The notes under the pieces are model-generated. The model was not told the origin of the DNA. It worked only from the letters and a program-made list of their open reading frames with translations, and did no database searches. Both the position numbers and the translations under genes were made by a program. DNA of 42,786 nucleotides. Source: a virus. Shown piece after piece: positions 31,158 to 40,526 of this stretch; positions within the stretch are counted from its first letter, which is position 1; each line of letters starts with the position of its first letter. The stretch is from IMG/VR virus record IMGVR_UViG_3300021962_000215, positions 1-42,786 of that record; one strand, 5' to 3'.

Positions 31158-34100
31158 TTATTTAGCATCCTTCATCGTCAAAGTTCCCCAGTATGTCGTA
31201 CCACCATCATAGGTGATAAACGTCCACAAGTCGCGAGCATTTGCTGCTGTTGTTGCAGGAGGAGTTGAACCACCAGCCCAATAAATTGTATTGGAGAATG
31301 TTGGGTTCTTTCCACCTGTACCATCTTGCAATAACAAGAGCGAGAACATCTGACCAGTGCCTGATGATGGTGCATTTGTGAAGGTGAACGCAACGTTTGC
31401 AGTCAGCACATGGCGGAAATAATTTGAATCCGCAAGATTTACAGTATTTGCACCATTGGTGTTTGTGTTCGCAACAATAAAGTCTTTGACTGCTTGCAAC
31501 GTTCCACCAATACCAGGACCAGTTGGACCTTGTGGACCAGTAACACCCTGCGGACCTTGCGGACCAGTGTTACCCTGTGGACCTTGTGGTCCTTGTGGAC
31601 CCTGTGGACCTGTGACGCCTTGTGGACCTTGCGGACCCTGTGGACCCTGTGGTCCTTGTGGACCAAACACACCTTGTGGTCCTTGTGGACCAGTGACGCC
31701 TTGTGGACCTTCTGGTCCTTGTGGACCTTGTGGACCAACAACACCCTGTGGTCCTTGTGGACCTTGTGGACCAGTAACACCAGTTGGACCCTGTGGTCCT
31801 TGTGGACCAGCATCGCCTTTATCACCAGTACGAACAAATGTTATAATGACGTTTGTGCTATTTGGGAAATTTGATCCAGTTAGCGTTGAGTTCAATCCTG
31901 CAACAGGAACAACGAACCAGTCAGTAACATGAAGATGAGTACCGTTAATATTGAAGAATGTGTATTCTAGAACATTTGCAGAATTTGCAATCTTGAACGT
32001 GCCTTTGATTGTCGACGTCGAGTCATCAATTGTGTTTAGATAATTGAACACGTTTCCGCTTAAACGATCGATATAATCAATATACATCTCAGTTGCAGAT
32101 AGCAATGTTGTATTGTTAAACTTAACAAAGCCAGCCGTTGGATCAGTATTTGCTGTATTGGTGTTGAACACATATTCGAATGTTGCACCACCAAAGTCAC
32201 CAGTGTCACCCTTAACACCCTGCGGACCTTGTGGACCTTGTGGACCTTGCGGACCAACGACACCTTGTGGACCCTGTGGTCCTTGCGGACCCTGTGGACC
32301 CTGTGGACCAAACACACCTTGTGGACCTTGTGGACCAGTGACACCTTGCGGACCTTCTGGTCCTTGTGGACCTTGTGGACCAAATACGCCCTGTGGTCCT
32401 TGTGGACCAGTGACGCCTTGTGGACCTTGTGGACCAACAATTAATCCTGCATCAGTCCAAGAAGAACCATTCCAAACATATAGGTGACTATCTGCAGTTA
32501 CGATATATGCATCACCAACATTTCCACTTCCAGGAAGATTTCCAACAGTCGCAACACTGCCAAGAATTGTTAATCCTGCACCAGTGGCACCAGTTGGACC
32601 CTGTGGACCTTGTGGACCAGTGACACCTTGTGGACCTTGTGGACCCGTATCACCAGTAGAACCAATCGGACCTTGCACACCTTGTGGACCTTGCGGACCT
32701 TGTGGACCTTGTGGACCAGTGGTACCAATAACACCCTGCGGACCTTGTGGACCCTGTGGACCCTGTGGACCTTGAGGACCAACTGGACCAACATCACTGA
32801 CAACAATTGTACCAGACATTGAAGAATGGTTTTGGCACACATAATACAATGTGCTTGGTGCATTATATGGAACCGCAAATGTTACAGTACCAACATCGTC
32901 ACCATTATTTGTCACACCACTACTGTAAACATTTCCAGCACTGTATGGCGCAGGAACTGTTTGGATCCAGAAAGGGTGTCCAGATGCATTTACAAAGAAT
33001 TCATATGTGAATCCGCGCATCAAATACAATGTAGGATCATTTGCGCCATCAATCACATAATCACTGGCACCACTATTCGTTACAGTGTAATTTCTTGCGC
33101 CAGTGACACCTTGTGGACCTTGTGGACCAACTGCGCCAGATGGACCTTGTGGACCAGTATCACCAGTCACACCAGTTAATCCTTGCGCACCTTGTGGACC
33201 TTGTGGTCCTTGTGGTCCAAATACACCCTGTGGTCCTTGTGGTCCTTGTGGTCCTTGCGGACCAGCAGAACCTTGTGGACCAGTTGGACCTTGTGGTCCA
33301 AAGTCACCTTGAATACCCTGACTTCCTTGTACACCCTGTGGACCTTGTGGTCCTTGTGGACCAGCAGAACCCTTATCACCAGTTCTTACAAATGTGATAA
33401 TGATTTGTTCATTATTATCAAACGAAGGAGCATTGCCTGTGATATATGTGCAATTGACTTCGAAGTAAGTTGTTTGGTCTGTTAGACTATTAATTGCAAA
33501 TGTCACAAAATCGTTATGATTTGTTCTATTTGTAATTATGAAGTGACCCTTAATAGTTGATGATGAGTCATCAATAGAAGCCAAGAAATTGTAGATATTC
33601 GTGCCACCATCTTCACTGTAATCAATGTACAAACGATCAGCAAGAGTTGTATTTGAATTGTTCAGTCTGAGCAATCCATTTCCTGGATCTGAATTTGTTG
33701 TTGAATTGCTGAACAAATATTCGAATGTCGTACCACCATGAATACCTTGAGCACCTTGTGGACCTTGTGGACCAGTGTCACCAGCGACACCTTGAGTACC
33801 TTGAGCACCTTGTGGACCTTGTGGTCCTTGAGGACCAGTGACACCTTGTGGACCTTGTGGTCCTTGTGGTCCTTGAGGACCAGTGACACCTTGTGGACCT
33901 TGTGGTCCTTGTGGTCCTGGACCACCTTCTAAACCAATTGGACCAGGCTCACCTTGTGGACCTTGTGGACCTTGTGGTCCAGCAGCACCCTGTGGACCTT
34001 GTGGACCGCCAGATGGACCAGTTGGACCCGCTGGACCTTGTGGTCCAGTGTCACCCTTGTCACCAGTTCTTGCAAATGTAATTAATACATCTTCGAAATT

Positions 34101-35255
34101 GCTGAAACTTGCAGCGCTGCCGCTCACATAACTGCAATTGACTTGGTAATATCCAGTTTTGTCAGTAAGACTGTTAATTGTAAACAGTGCAAAGTCTGCT
34201 GTGTTTGCTTTATTGCTGACTTTAAAGTGACCTTTGACTAAACTTGTTGAGTCGTCAATTGTTGCAAGGAATGTTTGAATATTAGTTCCATTGTCATCAA
34301 CATAATCAATATACAAACGATCTGCAAGACTTGTTGCTGCATTATTGAACTTGAGTGTTCCTTGTCCTGGATCAGAATCAGCAACATTGGTGCTAAAAGT
34401 AAAGTCAAAAGATGCACCACCAAAAGAACCTTCAGGACCAACAGGACCAGTTGGACCTTGTGGACCTTGTGGACCAGGAACATTTGAAACGCCAGATGGT
34501 CCTTGTGGACCCTGTGGACCTGTTGAACCTGTTGAACCCGCAACACCTTGTGGTCCTTGTGGACCTTGCGGACCAGCATTACCTTGAACACCTTGTGGAC
34601 CTTGTGGACCTTGCGGACCAACAACACCCTGTGGACCTTCTGGTCCTTGTGGACCTTGTGGACCAACAACGCCCTGTGGACCCTGTGGACCTTGCGGACC
34701 TGCTGCGCCAGATGGACCTTGTGGTCCAGTTGATCCTGTAGCACCTTGTGGACCTTGCGGACCAGCATTACCTTGAGCACCTTGCGGACCAGTTGGACCT
34801 TGTGCACCAGTTACGCCTTGTGAACCTTGTGGACCCTGTGGACCTGCTGCACCAGATGGTCCTTGTGGACCTTGTGCGCCAGTTACACCTTGTGGACCTT
34901 GTGGTCCAGTTGATCCTGTGGCACCTTGTGGACCCTGTGGTCCAGTGGAACCAGTAACACCTTGTGGACCTTGTGGTCCAGTGGAACCAGTAGCGCCCTG
35001 TGGACCTTGTGGTCCAGTAGAGCCTTGTGGTCCTTGAGGACCAACTGAACCAGTAGCACCTTGTGGTCCTTGTGGACCAGTAGAACCTGTCGCGCCTTGT
35101 GGACCTTGTGGTCCTTGTGGACCAGCAGCACCCTGTGGACCTTGTGGACCACCAGATGGACCAGATGGACCTTGTGGACCTGTTGGACCAGCAGCACCCT
35201 GCGGACCCTGTGGACCAGCGCTGCCTCTTAATGTAGATACGCGAACTGTAGTCAT
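31158..35255 (-). CDS. Giant collagen-like tail-fibre protein with inserted globular domains
   Basis: 1365 residues, mostly Gly-X-Y triplets of the type GPQGPQG. Modules from the N-terminus: collagen (about 12-275); globular domain A1 (about 275-398); collagen; A2 (about 505-628); collagen; a cupredoxin-like domain (about 720-822; H760, C807, H810, M813); collagen; a short domain with [20 protein letters not shown] (about 890-940); collagen; A3 (about 1015-1147); collagen; and a C-terminal domain (from about 1245) also found at the end of the fibre gene at 42060. A1-A3 share 'LADRLYIDY..+.GTN', 'IDDS.S..KGHF' and an end 'ITF.RTGDKG'. Probably a trimeric adhesin fibre. The Gly-Pro-Gln codons make long false ORFs on the other strand. 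Confidence 0.85.
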   Translation of the reverse strand: MTTVRVSTLRGSAGPQGPQGAAGPTGPQGPSGPSGGPQGPQGAAGPQGPQGPQGATGSTGPQGPQGATGSVGPQGPQGSTGPQGPQGATGSTGPQGPQGVTGSTGPQGPQGATGSTGPQGPQGVTGAQGPQGPSGAAGPQGPQGSQGVTGAQGPTGPQGAQGNAGPQGPQGATGSTGPQGPSGAAGPQGPQGPQGVVGPQGPQGPEGPQGVVGPQGPQGPQGVQGNAGPQGPQGPQGVAGSTGSTGPQGPQGPSGVSNVPGPQGPQGPTGPVGPEGSFGGASFDFTFSTNVADSDPGQGTLKFNNAATSLADRLYIDYVDDNGTNIQTFLATIDDSTSLVKGHFKVSNKANTADFALFTINSLTDKTGYYQVNCSYVSGSAASFSNFEDVLITFARTGDKGDTGPQGPAGPTGPSGGPQGPQGAAGPQGPQGPQGEPGPIGLEGGPGPQGPQGPQGVTGPQGPQGPQGPQGVTGPQGPQGPQGAQGTQGVAGDTGPQGPQGAQGIHGGTTFEYLFSNSTTNSDPGNGLLRLNNSNTTLADRLYIDYSEDGGTNIYNFLASIDDSSSTIKGHFIITNRTNHNDFVTFAINSLTDQTTYFEVNCTYITGNAPSFDNNEQIIITFVRTGDKGSAGPQGPQGPQGVQGSQGIQGDFGPQGPTGPQGSAGPQGPQGPQGPQGVFGPQGPQGPQGAQGLTGVTGDTGPQGPSGAVGPQGPQGVTGARNYTVTNSGASDYVIDGANDPTLYLMRGFTYEFFVNASGHPFWIQTVPAPYSAGNVYSSGVTNNGDDVGTVTFAVPYNAPSTLYYVCQNHSSMSGTIVVSDVGPVGPQGPQGPQGPQGPQGVIGTTGPQGPQGPQGPQGVQGPIGSTGDTGPQGPQGVTGPQGPQGPTGATGAGLTILGSVATVGNLPGSGNVGDAYIVTADSHLYVWNGSSWTDAGLIVGPQGPQGVTGPQGPQGVFGPQGPQGPEGPQGVTGPQGPQGVFGPQGPQGPQGPQGPQGVVGPQGPQGPQGPQGVKGDTGDFGGATFEYVFNTNTANTDPTAGFVKFNNTTLLSATEMYIDYIDRLSGNVFNYLNTIDDSTSTIKGTFKIANSANVLEYTFFNINGTHLHVTDWFVVPVAGLNSTLTGSNFPNSTNVIITFVRTGDKGDAGPQGPQGPTGVTGPQGPQGPQGVVGPQGPQGPEGPQGVTGPQGPQGVFGPQGPQGPQGPQGPQGVTGPQGPQGPQGPQGNTGPQGPQGVTGPQGPTGPGIGGTLQAVKDFIVANTNTNGANTVNLADSNYFRHVLTANVAFTFTNAPSSGTGQMFSLLLLQDGTGGKNPTFSNTIYWAGGSTPPATTAANARDLWTFITYDGGTTYWGTLTMKDAK
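31159..31166 (-). promoter_or_regulatory. Possible late promoter GCTAAATA (glycosyltransferase genes)
   Basis: Late-type element 27 bases before the start at 31131; it overlaps the last codons and stop of the collagen-like gene, so chance is possible. Confidence 0.35.
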
Positions 35256-35587
35256 TTCGTTACCTGTGGATTAACTGTAATAATGCCTTCAACTAGGCGC
35301 GAGGTTGAATTTGCTGCATCTTTTGACTTAACATCAAATAGATAACGACCCGCCTTAATATTTGCAGTTGTAGCGGAATTCATAGAAAATATGACATTCC
35401 CGCCGACGGCATTTGCGACTGCAACATTTAGATTTGCAGTCGCAGAAGAAGAATAGTATGATTTACGAATTGATGAAGTGAAGGAATACCCTGTCACGTT
35501 TATTGGGGTTCCATCGTCGGTTGTGAGGTCGAGATCGAAACTGAAATCCGTTCCCTGATCAATATCTAATTCTACAAATTGCGCCAT
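35252..35587 (-). CDS. Small beta-rich structural protein upstream of the fibre
   Basis: 111 residues beginning [20 protein letters not shown], then [27 protein letters not shown] and [15 protein letters not shown]. The order 'QG.DF.F.L.L...DG.P.++TGY.....+RKS' with a closing 'G+Y.++V' is that of small Ig-like/BppU-N-type proteins often encoded next to phage fibres. Probably a baseplate or fibre-attachment component. ATGA overlap with the collagen-like gene. A perfect late promoter precedes it, so fibre expression is likely driven from here. Confidence 0.5.
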   Translation of the reverse strand: MAQFVELDIDQGTDFSFDLDLTTDDGTPINVTGYSFTSSIRKSYYSSSATANLNVAVANAVGGNVIFSMNSATTANIKAGRYLFDVKSKDAANSTSRLVEGIITVNPQVTK

Positions 35588-35611
35588 TTAGGAATTCCTA
35601 TTTTATATGGT

Positions 35612-35619
35612 TATTTATA
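35612..35619 (-). promoter_or_regulatory. Late promoter TATAAATA (collagen-like fibre operon)
   Basis: Perfect late element on the minus strand 24 bases before the start at 35587, in a 69-base gap, followed by an AGGA ribosome site. Confidence 0.8.
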
Positions 35620-35656
35620 AAATTCTAAATCGGCTATCCAGCAATTTGTAATAGCG

Positions 35657-36619
35657 TTAATCTAAGCGATCGGGTATCTCCCAATCGTTAATTACACCTG
35701 GATATGGCTGTAAACTTCTAGAGATTGCTCGATGCTCGAGTTTTCTATTTATGTAATCTACCCCAGTGACTCTTCGGTATTTCTCCAACTGTTCTTCAGT
35801 TAGAGAGTAGATATAATCGCTAATTTCTTTAACTGAAATATCTTGTCTTATTTTTATCCTAGATTCAGATATAATTGGACTATTTGTTTGTTTCGACTCA
35901 TGAGTCGCTGATCGAAGATAATGATAAACTTTAATCTTTCGCTGATGATAAATTTTATAATCAGCAAGTATTGAAGAAATGACTAAAATTTGTTCTTCAC
36001 CTTCGAAGAATACTCTGGTGTTATATCCAACTTCTCGAATCCATTTTGTTGGAGCAAAGAAGTTTCCAGCGCAAATGTGAATTGCTGGTTTTGCGATTTT
36101 TGGCGACTCAACCCATGCACCATGAGCATGTAGTCTTAAATTCTTATCAAATTGAAAATATCCGAGATTGACGGAGATGTCCTCGGATAAAGTGTGTTTT
36201 GTGATCTTGTCACCTTCTAGATCATAGTTTTTTGTTCCGCATGTTAATAGAATTTTATCTATCTTTTCTATATCACAAACATGATAATAGTCTAGAATCA
36301 AATAATGATCCCATCCCTTATCAAATAACATATGAGAATCGATCTGATACTGAAATTCTTCATCAGTGACTTGCATGGCGTTTATTCCACGCGCCCACAT
36401 AACACCATCTGAGAACTCAGGTTCGATTCTTTTATATTTTACTTGAGGGTGATTTACAAGATCAGGAGCCTTTTTAACCAGGCTGTCTTCAAGTTTTGTT
36501 TGCTCAAAGACGCCATAGGTTATGGCATTTCTACCAGACTCATTTTCCATCAAACTTCTTAATGTTGGTTCAAGAAGTCGATCTCTATAAGAACATACGT
36601 TTACAAATATTTTTTTCAT
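35657..36619 (-). CDS. GlcNAc-transferase-like protein (GT60 / Skp1 hydroxyproline GlcNAc-transferase type)
   Basis: 320 residues. KKIFVNVCSYRDRLLEPTLR, YGVFEQ, GVMWARGINAMQ, QIDSHMLFDKGWDHYLI (the DxH metal site), AGNFFAPTKWIREVGYNTRV and FFEGEEQILVISSILADYKI are the ordered blocks I recall for the GlcNAc-transferase family (Pfam GlcNAc, CAZy GT60). In Dictyostelium the founding enzyme adds GlcNAc to a hydroxyproline of Skp1. Here a prolyl-hydroxylase-like gene lies three genes upstream and a collagen-like protein downstream. The family call is strong; the acceptor is inference. Confidence 0.78.
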   Translation of the reverse strand: MKKIFVNVCSYRDRLLEPTLRSLMENESGRNAITYGVFEQTKLEDSLVKKAPDLVNHPQVKYKRIEPEFSDGVMWARGINAMQVTDEEFQYQIDSHMLFDKGWDHYLILDYYHVCDIEKIDKILLTCGTKNYDLEGDKITKHTLSEDISVNLGYFQFDKNLRLHAHGAWVESPKIAKPAIHICAGNFFAPTKWIREVGYNTRVFFEGEEQILVISSILADYKIYHQRKIKVYHYLRSATHESKQTNSPIISESRIKIRQDISVKEISDYIYSLTEEQLEKYRRVTGVDYINRKLEHRAISRSLQPYPGVINDWEIPDRLD

Positions 36620-37371
36620 TAGAGTTTTTCTAGTTTAAATTTCTTTTTAATCATATAATATTTTCGATAGAAATTGGTTGTATGAAACCACTTAACCTGT
36701 TTACTATAATCTTCATGTTCTTGCGATCCAGATCCATATGATGCTTTGAAATCGCGTTGTGTTATAAATGGAATTACATGAAGAACTGGATCTCCAGCCT
36801 TGATGTGCACTTCTACATTTCTTTTTGCTGAGCAGATGAAATTCAATGTTGTAAACCCATTGTAATCTACGACTCCAGGGTAAACATATAAATCATCTAA
36901 AAAATTTGAATGAAATATTGCTGGCAAAATGAGAGCAGAAACATTTTTACTTGATCTAACGCTCCATGCTCCTGGAAAATTCCAAATTGCTGGTTGAATA
37001 TCATCTTCAAATTTAAACAATCCATCAGTAACATTGACTGACATTTGTTTTGGCTGACGATGACTTGTTCCTCGTTTAAGAGAATCCTCTCCTATTGATC
37101 CAATCGCAGCAATAGATCCTGCTTTATTTGCTTTAATATGAAAATCAGACCAAGCTGGAATAATATATCCCATACGAGAATAATCATGCATTCCAGGACA
37201 TCCTGGAAATTGAAAAGACTCAAACCTTTTCTCTTGATGATTTTTAAAAAAAGGTTTCACATCCTTTGCAAGAACTGGAGGATAGTTTTGATATACAATT
37301 CTATCTGGAGTCACATCATAAAAGTATAAGTCATCAGCCTCTTTTGAAAACAGAGATTTAATAAAATTCAT
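36619..37371 (-). CDS. Unknown protein, paralogue of the next gene upstream
   Basis: 250 residues. Shares an ordered pattern with the gene at 37368-38099: an 'IP.W.D.H+++N' element (GYIIPAWSDFHIKAN), a central Trp-Pro region (IWNFPGAWSV), VYPGVVDYNGFTTLNF and GDPVLHVIPFITQRDF. The repeated acid/His and 'G-x-P-[VL]-x-x-V-I-P' elements suggest a beta-sandwich, cupin-like fold, but I cannot assign an activity. The N-terminus is Lys-rich and may be variable. Genes on both sides overlap it by one to four bases. Confidence 0.5.
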   Translation of the reverse strand: MNFIKSLFSKEADDLYFYDVTPDRIVYQNYPPVLAKDVKPFFKNHQEKRFESFQFPGCPGMHDYSRMGYIIPAWSDFHIKANKAGSIAAIGSIGEDSLKRGTSHRQPKQMSVNVTDGLFKFEDDIQPAIWNFPGAWSVRSSKNVSALILPAIFHSNFLDDLYVYPGVVDYNGFTTLNFICSAKRNVEVHIKAGDPVLHVIPFITQRDFKASYGSGSQEHEDYSKQVKWFHTTNFYRKYYMIKKKFKLEKL

Positions 37372-38099
37372 TTTTTCACCCGAAGTTCATATGTGTAATG
37401 GTGGCTTCTAGTATTTTGTATTGTCTGTATCTTAGATATATGCTTCAATTCTTTTTGTGTCATCTTTCGAACTTTTGCTTTTTTATTGTTGAAAGAATCA
37501 CGTTTGATTGGAATCACAGTCACAAGAGGAGTTCCTGCTAAAATTGAATCATCATAATCAGGAACTAACCATGCTGCTGGGAAATTGACTTCTTTTGGAT
37601 ATTTGTCCGTATCAACTAATCCGCCCAAACACATGAATGGTCTGTCAAAATGATTCAGAGTTGGTATAAAAAATGAAGACCATCCTGGAGCAGTTTTAAT
37701 AACCCAATAATTGATAAACTTCAGAGGATTGCCATGATTCATACCAAATGCTGATCCTCCACCAACTTGCTCAGCGTTATGGAATTCGCAAACTTTAAGT
37801 CCAGGTGGATTTGTGACCTCGATTTGAGAACAATTGTGATTTGTTCTTACATGAATGTCGGCGCATAATGGTATTGTGAATCCCAACGACATCGCATCGA
37901 TGAGCGGTAAACATTTTTTGGCTGACATTGGTTTGTTGCCAAATGAGTCTCTTGCTCCATCATAAACTGGATCAAGATTTTTAAACCAGTCAGGAAGATG
38001 CTTGATTGCTGGTTTTGGCTCTGGAATCACGCCTTCTACATTTGGATGACAGTAAAATTCTATGATATCATTACCAAAAATTCTTTTCCAATTTACCAT
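37368..38099 (-). CDS. DUF6065-like protein of unknown function
   Basis: 243 residues from the ATG at 38099 (MVNWKRIFGNDIIEFYCHPN); the longer frame from 38123 would add eight residues inside the hydroxylase gene and lacks a family-like start. Blocks: EGVIPEPKPAIKHLPDWFKN, GFTIPLCADIHVRTN, NYWVIKTAPGWSSFFIPTLN, CLGGLVDTDKYPKEVNFPAA and GTPLVTVIPIKRDSF. I recall these as DUF6065-type proteins in marine phages and bacteria near 2OG oxygenases. No mechanism is known to me. Confidence 0.55.
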   Translation of the reverse strand: MVNWKRIFGNDIIEFYCHPNVEGVIPEPKPAIKHLPDWFKNLDPVYDGARDSFGNKPMSAKKCLPLIDAMSLGFTIPLCADIHVRTNHNCSQIEVTNPPGLKVCEFHNAEQVGGGSAFGMNHGNPLKFINYWVIKTAPGWSSFFIPTLNHFDRPFMCLGGLVDTDKYPKEVNFPAAWLVPDYDDSILAGTPLVTVIPIKRDSFNNKKAKVRKMTQKELKHISKIQTIQNTRSHHYTYELRVKK

Positions 38100-38692
38100 G
38101 TTCTTGCGCCCATCACCCAACATACTAAAGATTTACGAATACCAGAAGTTACTGGACGAACTCTATGTGGCATCCAAGAAGAGAAAAAGATCACATCGCC
38201 TTTGTTTGGCTTCCCAATAAATGGTTCGTCAACACGACCATTCAGCACGCACTCGAATTCACCACCCTCATATTTGGATGGATCTGTAAGAATAATTGAT
38301 GCGCTAATCTTGCGCTCATATTTTTGATAAGTGTTCCCGCTATCAATATGCCAATCATAATGTTGTTTTGTTTTTGATTTGTAAACAGTATATTGAAAAC
38401 TCTCGAAACCATCGATATCGTACATGAAATGGTCGTAGTTTACTTGAGATGTGAGAAAAGAAAACTTCTGATATAACCAATCAGAATTTTGATCATGCAT
38501 AATCCACATGACTTCGCTATCTCTTGTTTTTTTGTTTACCTGCCCCTTTCCACCGCCACCGACAGCACCGTTTTGGAATTTTTGCAAGTCTTCAAGATCA
38601 ATAATCTTGTCAACTTCTTCTGGGGTAAATGCGTTAGTTGCAACGCAGAATTGATTCAATGTTCTAATATATTTTTGTACAGGATATGGCAT
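38093..38692 (-). CDS. Prolyl-4-hydroxylase-like 2-oxoglutarate/Fe(II) oxygenase
   Basis: 199 residues from the ATG at 38692 (MPYPVQKYIRTLNQ), which has GAGG upstream; a TTG 15 bases earlier is rejected. KQHYDWHIDSGNTY gives HxD at 115-117, the strand EGGEFECVLNG follows, then GDVIFFSSWMPHRVRPVTSG with H176, and GIRKSLVCWVMG with R186. This is the P4H/PKHD-type double-stranded beta-helix. Such enzymes hydroxylate prolines or other residues in proteins. With a collagen-like protein and a GT60-type transferase in the same block, a proline substrate is attractive but unproven. A late promoter lies upstream. Confidence 0.82.
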   Translation of the reverse strand: MPYPVQKYIRTLNQFCVATNAFTPEEVDKIIDLEDLQKFQNGAVGGGGKGQVNKKTRDSEVMWIMHDQNSDWLYQKFSFLTSQVNYDHFMYDIDGFESFQYTVYKSKTKQHYDWHIDSGNTYQKYERKISASIILTDPSKYEGGEFECVLNGRVDEPFIGKPNKGDVIFFSSWMPHRVRPVTSGIRKSLVCWVMGARTW

Positions 38693-38727
38693 AATACACC
38701 TCAGCAATTACAAAGATCATTTTAACT

Positions 38728-38735
38728 TATTTATG
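38728..38735 (-). promoter_or_regulatory. Late promoter CATAAATA (hydroxylase operon)
   Basis: Matches NATAAATA, 35 bases before the start at 38692, in the gap after the first repeat protein. Confidence 0.65.
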
Positions 38736-38743
38736 CAGATTTG

Positions 38744-40477
38744 TCAACTCAATACAACAACAATCTGCCCTCCTGGTGGCACAGAAATGGAGTGGGTTGC
38801 ACCATCAGGATAATCATAATATGAAATTGGGGTCGGGCTTACATATGGAGCGATCGTTGAAATTGGACCACCTGGGAAATATGCACCAAGAATAGTTGCA
38901 GGAGTTCCTGCATTTCCAGCCACAGGAGCGTTATAAGCATTAATTGGTCGACCAGATTCTGGTTGAGTTGCAACTGGATATGCGACGTTGTAATTTGTGC
39001 TATATGCGTTTATTGGTCTAGACGCTTCAGGTTGTGTTGCAATTGGATAGGCAACGTTGTAATTTGTATTGTAAGCATTAATTGGTCTAGATGCTTCTGG
39101 TTGATTTGCGACTGGATAAACAGTATTGTAATTTGTATTATATGCTGTAATTGGTCGACCAGATTCTGGTTGATTTGCGATTGGATATGCAACATTATAA
39201 TTTGTCGTGTAAACAATACTATACGCATTTACTGGACGACCAGTTTCTGGTTGGTTTGCAATTGGATATGCAACATTGTAATTAGTTGTATATGTAATAG
39301 AGTAAGCAGTTGCTGGTCTCGATGCTTCTGGTCTATTTGCTACTGGGTACGCAACGTTGTAATTCGTATTGTAAGTTACATTATATCCAGAAACTGGCTG
39401 ATTTGCGACTGGGTACGCGACATTATAATTTGTGTTGTATACAATACTATACGCATTTACTGGACGACCAGTTTCTGGTTGATTTGCGACTGGATACACA
39501 GTGTTATAGTTTGTATTGTAGTTTGCGTTATTTCCTGCAGGTGTACAAGAATAATTCGTCCATGTCTGTTGATAATAATCTAGATCAACTTCATAGAAAC
39601 TTTCATAAGATGGTGTAGGGCAAGTTGGATTACTTCCAGAACCAGACATATTGTCTGCATAATAAGGATAATTGGGACCAGATACTTGTATGTAATAACT
39701 GGAATTCCAGTTAAACGAATTTGCTGGATTATAATTCGCCACTGGCTGATTCGCAACTGGATATGCAACGTTATAGTTCGTCGTGTATGTAATAGAATAT
39801 GCAGTTGCTGGTCTAGATGCTTCTGGTCTATTTGCTACTGGATATGCAACATTATAATTCGTATTATATCCAGCAATCGGATATCCAGAAATGGGTTGAT
39901 TTGCTATTGGATATGCAACGTTGTAATTAGTGTTGTACAATATTGTATATGCATTTACTGGTCGACCAGTTTCTGGCTGATTTGCGACTGGGTACGCGAC
40001 ATTGTAGTTCGTAGCATATGTGATCGAATATGCAGTAGCAGGACGAGAAACTTCTGGTTGATTTGCTACTGGATACGCAACGTTGTAATTTGTATTATAT
40101 GTGATCGAATACGCTGCAGCAGGTTGATTTGCGATTGGATATGCAATATTATAATTTGTGTTGTATACAATACTATACGCAGCTGCTGGCTGATTTGCAA
40201 TAGGGTATGCGACGTTATAATTGGTATTATAAGTTATCGAATATGTTGCGGCTGGCTGATTTGCGATCGGATATGCGATGTTGTAATTGGTATTATACGT
40301 TATCGAATATTCAGAAGCATTGCCTGGAACTGGATTATTACCAGTCTGACCGCGACCCGAAACGGTGCCAACGTACCTACCGTAAGGAATTGTAAGATTT
40401 GCAGGTGCGTTAAAGGTTTGCGTGCCTCTTGCAGAGGACGCAATCCAACTTTTGTGTAAATCTGTACTTTTTGGCAT
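38744..40477 (-). CDS. Tyr/Asn/Pro-repeat fibre or adhesin protein 1
   Basis: 577 residues. A conserved N-terminal block (RGTQTFNAPANLTIPYGRYV then GTVSGRGQTGNNP) is followed by about 17 imperfect repeats built on 'YNTNYNVAYPVANQP', many extended by 'E.(S/G)RP..AYSI'. The repeats are interrupted near residues 240-315 by a non-repeat island with two Cys. The C-terminal block GAYFPGG...APYV....YYDYPDGATHSISVPPGGQIVV is shared with the next gene. No catalytic motifs. The beta-rich periodic composition and place among late fibre genes suggest a fibre or adhesin. A late promoter lies upstream, inside a hairpin-like inverted repeat. Confidence 0.6.
   Translation of the reverse strand: MPKSTDLHKSWIASSARGTQTFNAPANLTIPYGRYVGTVSGRGQTGNNPVPGNASEYSITYNTNYNIAYPIANQPAATYSITYNTNYNVAYPIANQPAAAYSIVYNTNYNIAYPIANQPAAAYSITYNTNYNVAYPVANQPEVSRPATAYSITYATNYNVAYPVANQPETGRPVNAYTILYNTNYNVAYPIANQPISGYPIAGYNTNYNVAYPVANRPEASRPATAYSITYTTNYNVAYPVANQPVANYNPANSFNWNSSYYIQVSGPNYPYYADNMSGSGSNPTCPTPSYESFYEVDLDYYQQTWTNYSCTPAGNNANYNTNYNTVYPVANQPETGRPVNAYSIVYNTNYNVAYPVANQPVSGYNVTYNTNYNVAYPVANRPEASRPATAYSITYTTNYNVAYPIANQPETGRPVNAYSIVYTTNYNVAYPIANQPESGRPITAYNTNYNTVYPVANQPEASRPINAYNTNYNVAYPIATQPEASRPINAYSTNYNVAYPVATQPESGRPINAYNAPVAGNAGTPATILGAYFPGGPISTIAPYVSPTPISYYDYPDGATHSISVPPGGQIVVVLS
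38930..40320 (-). repeat. Coding repeat region of repeat protein 1
   Basis: Degenerate direct repeats, mostly about 45-81 bases per unit, encoding TNYNVAYP(V/I)ANQP with optional E(A/S/T)(S/G)RP linkers. Units are highly similar at the DNA level, a likely substrate for slipped-strand or homologous length change. Confidence 0.85.
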
Positions 40478-40489
40478 CTGGTCGCCCCG

Positions 40490-40524
40490 AACTGACTAGA
40501 GTATTTAGATTTCTCTAGACAGTT
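40490..40524 (-). repeat. 12-bp inverted repeat enclosing a late promoter
   Basis: Arms 40490-40501 and 40513-40524 are complementary at 11 of 12 positions; the 11-base loop contains TCTAAATA. It begins three bases after the stop of repeat protein 2. No T-run follows, so it is unlikely to be a simple terminator. Confidence 0.7.
40502..40509 (-). promoter_or_regulatory. Possible late promoter TCTAAATA (repeat protein 1)
   Basis: Late-type element 24 bases before the start at 40477, sitting in the loop of the inverted repeat 40490-40524. Confidence 0.45.
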
Positions 40525-40526
40525 CT

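Noticed and set aside
31456-35260. Long open frames rich in Cys-Gly-Pro or Trp-Thr-Leu on the plus strand, and similar out-of-frame minus-strand ones
   Set aside because: They are by-products of the 9-base periodic Gly-Pro-Gln codons of the collagen-like gene; composition is absurdly repetitive and starts lack ribosome sites.
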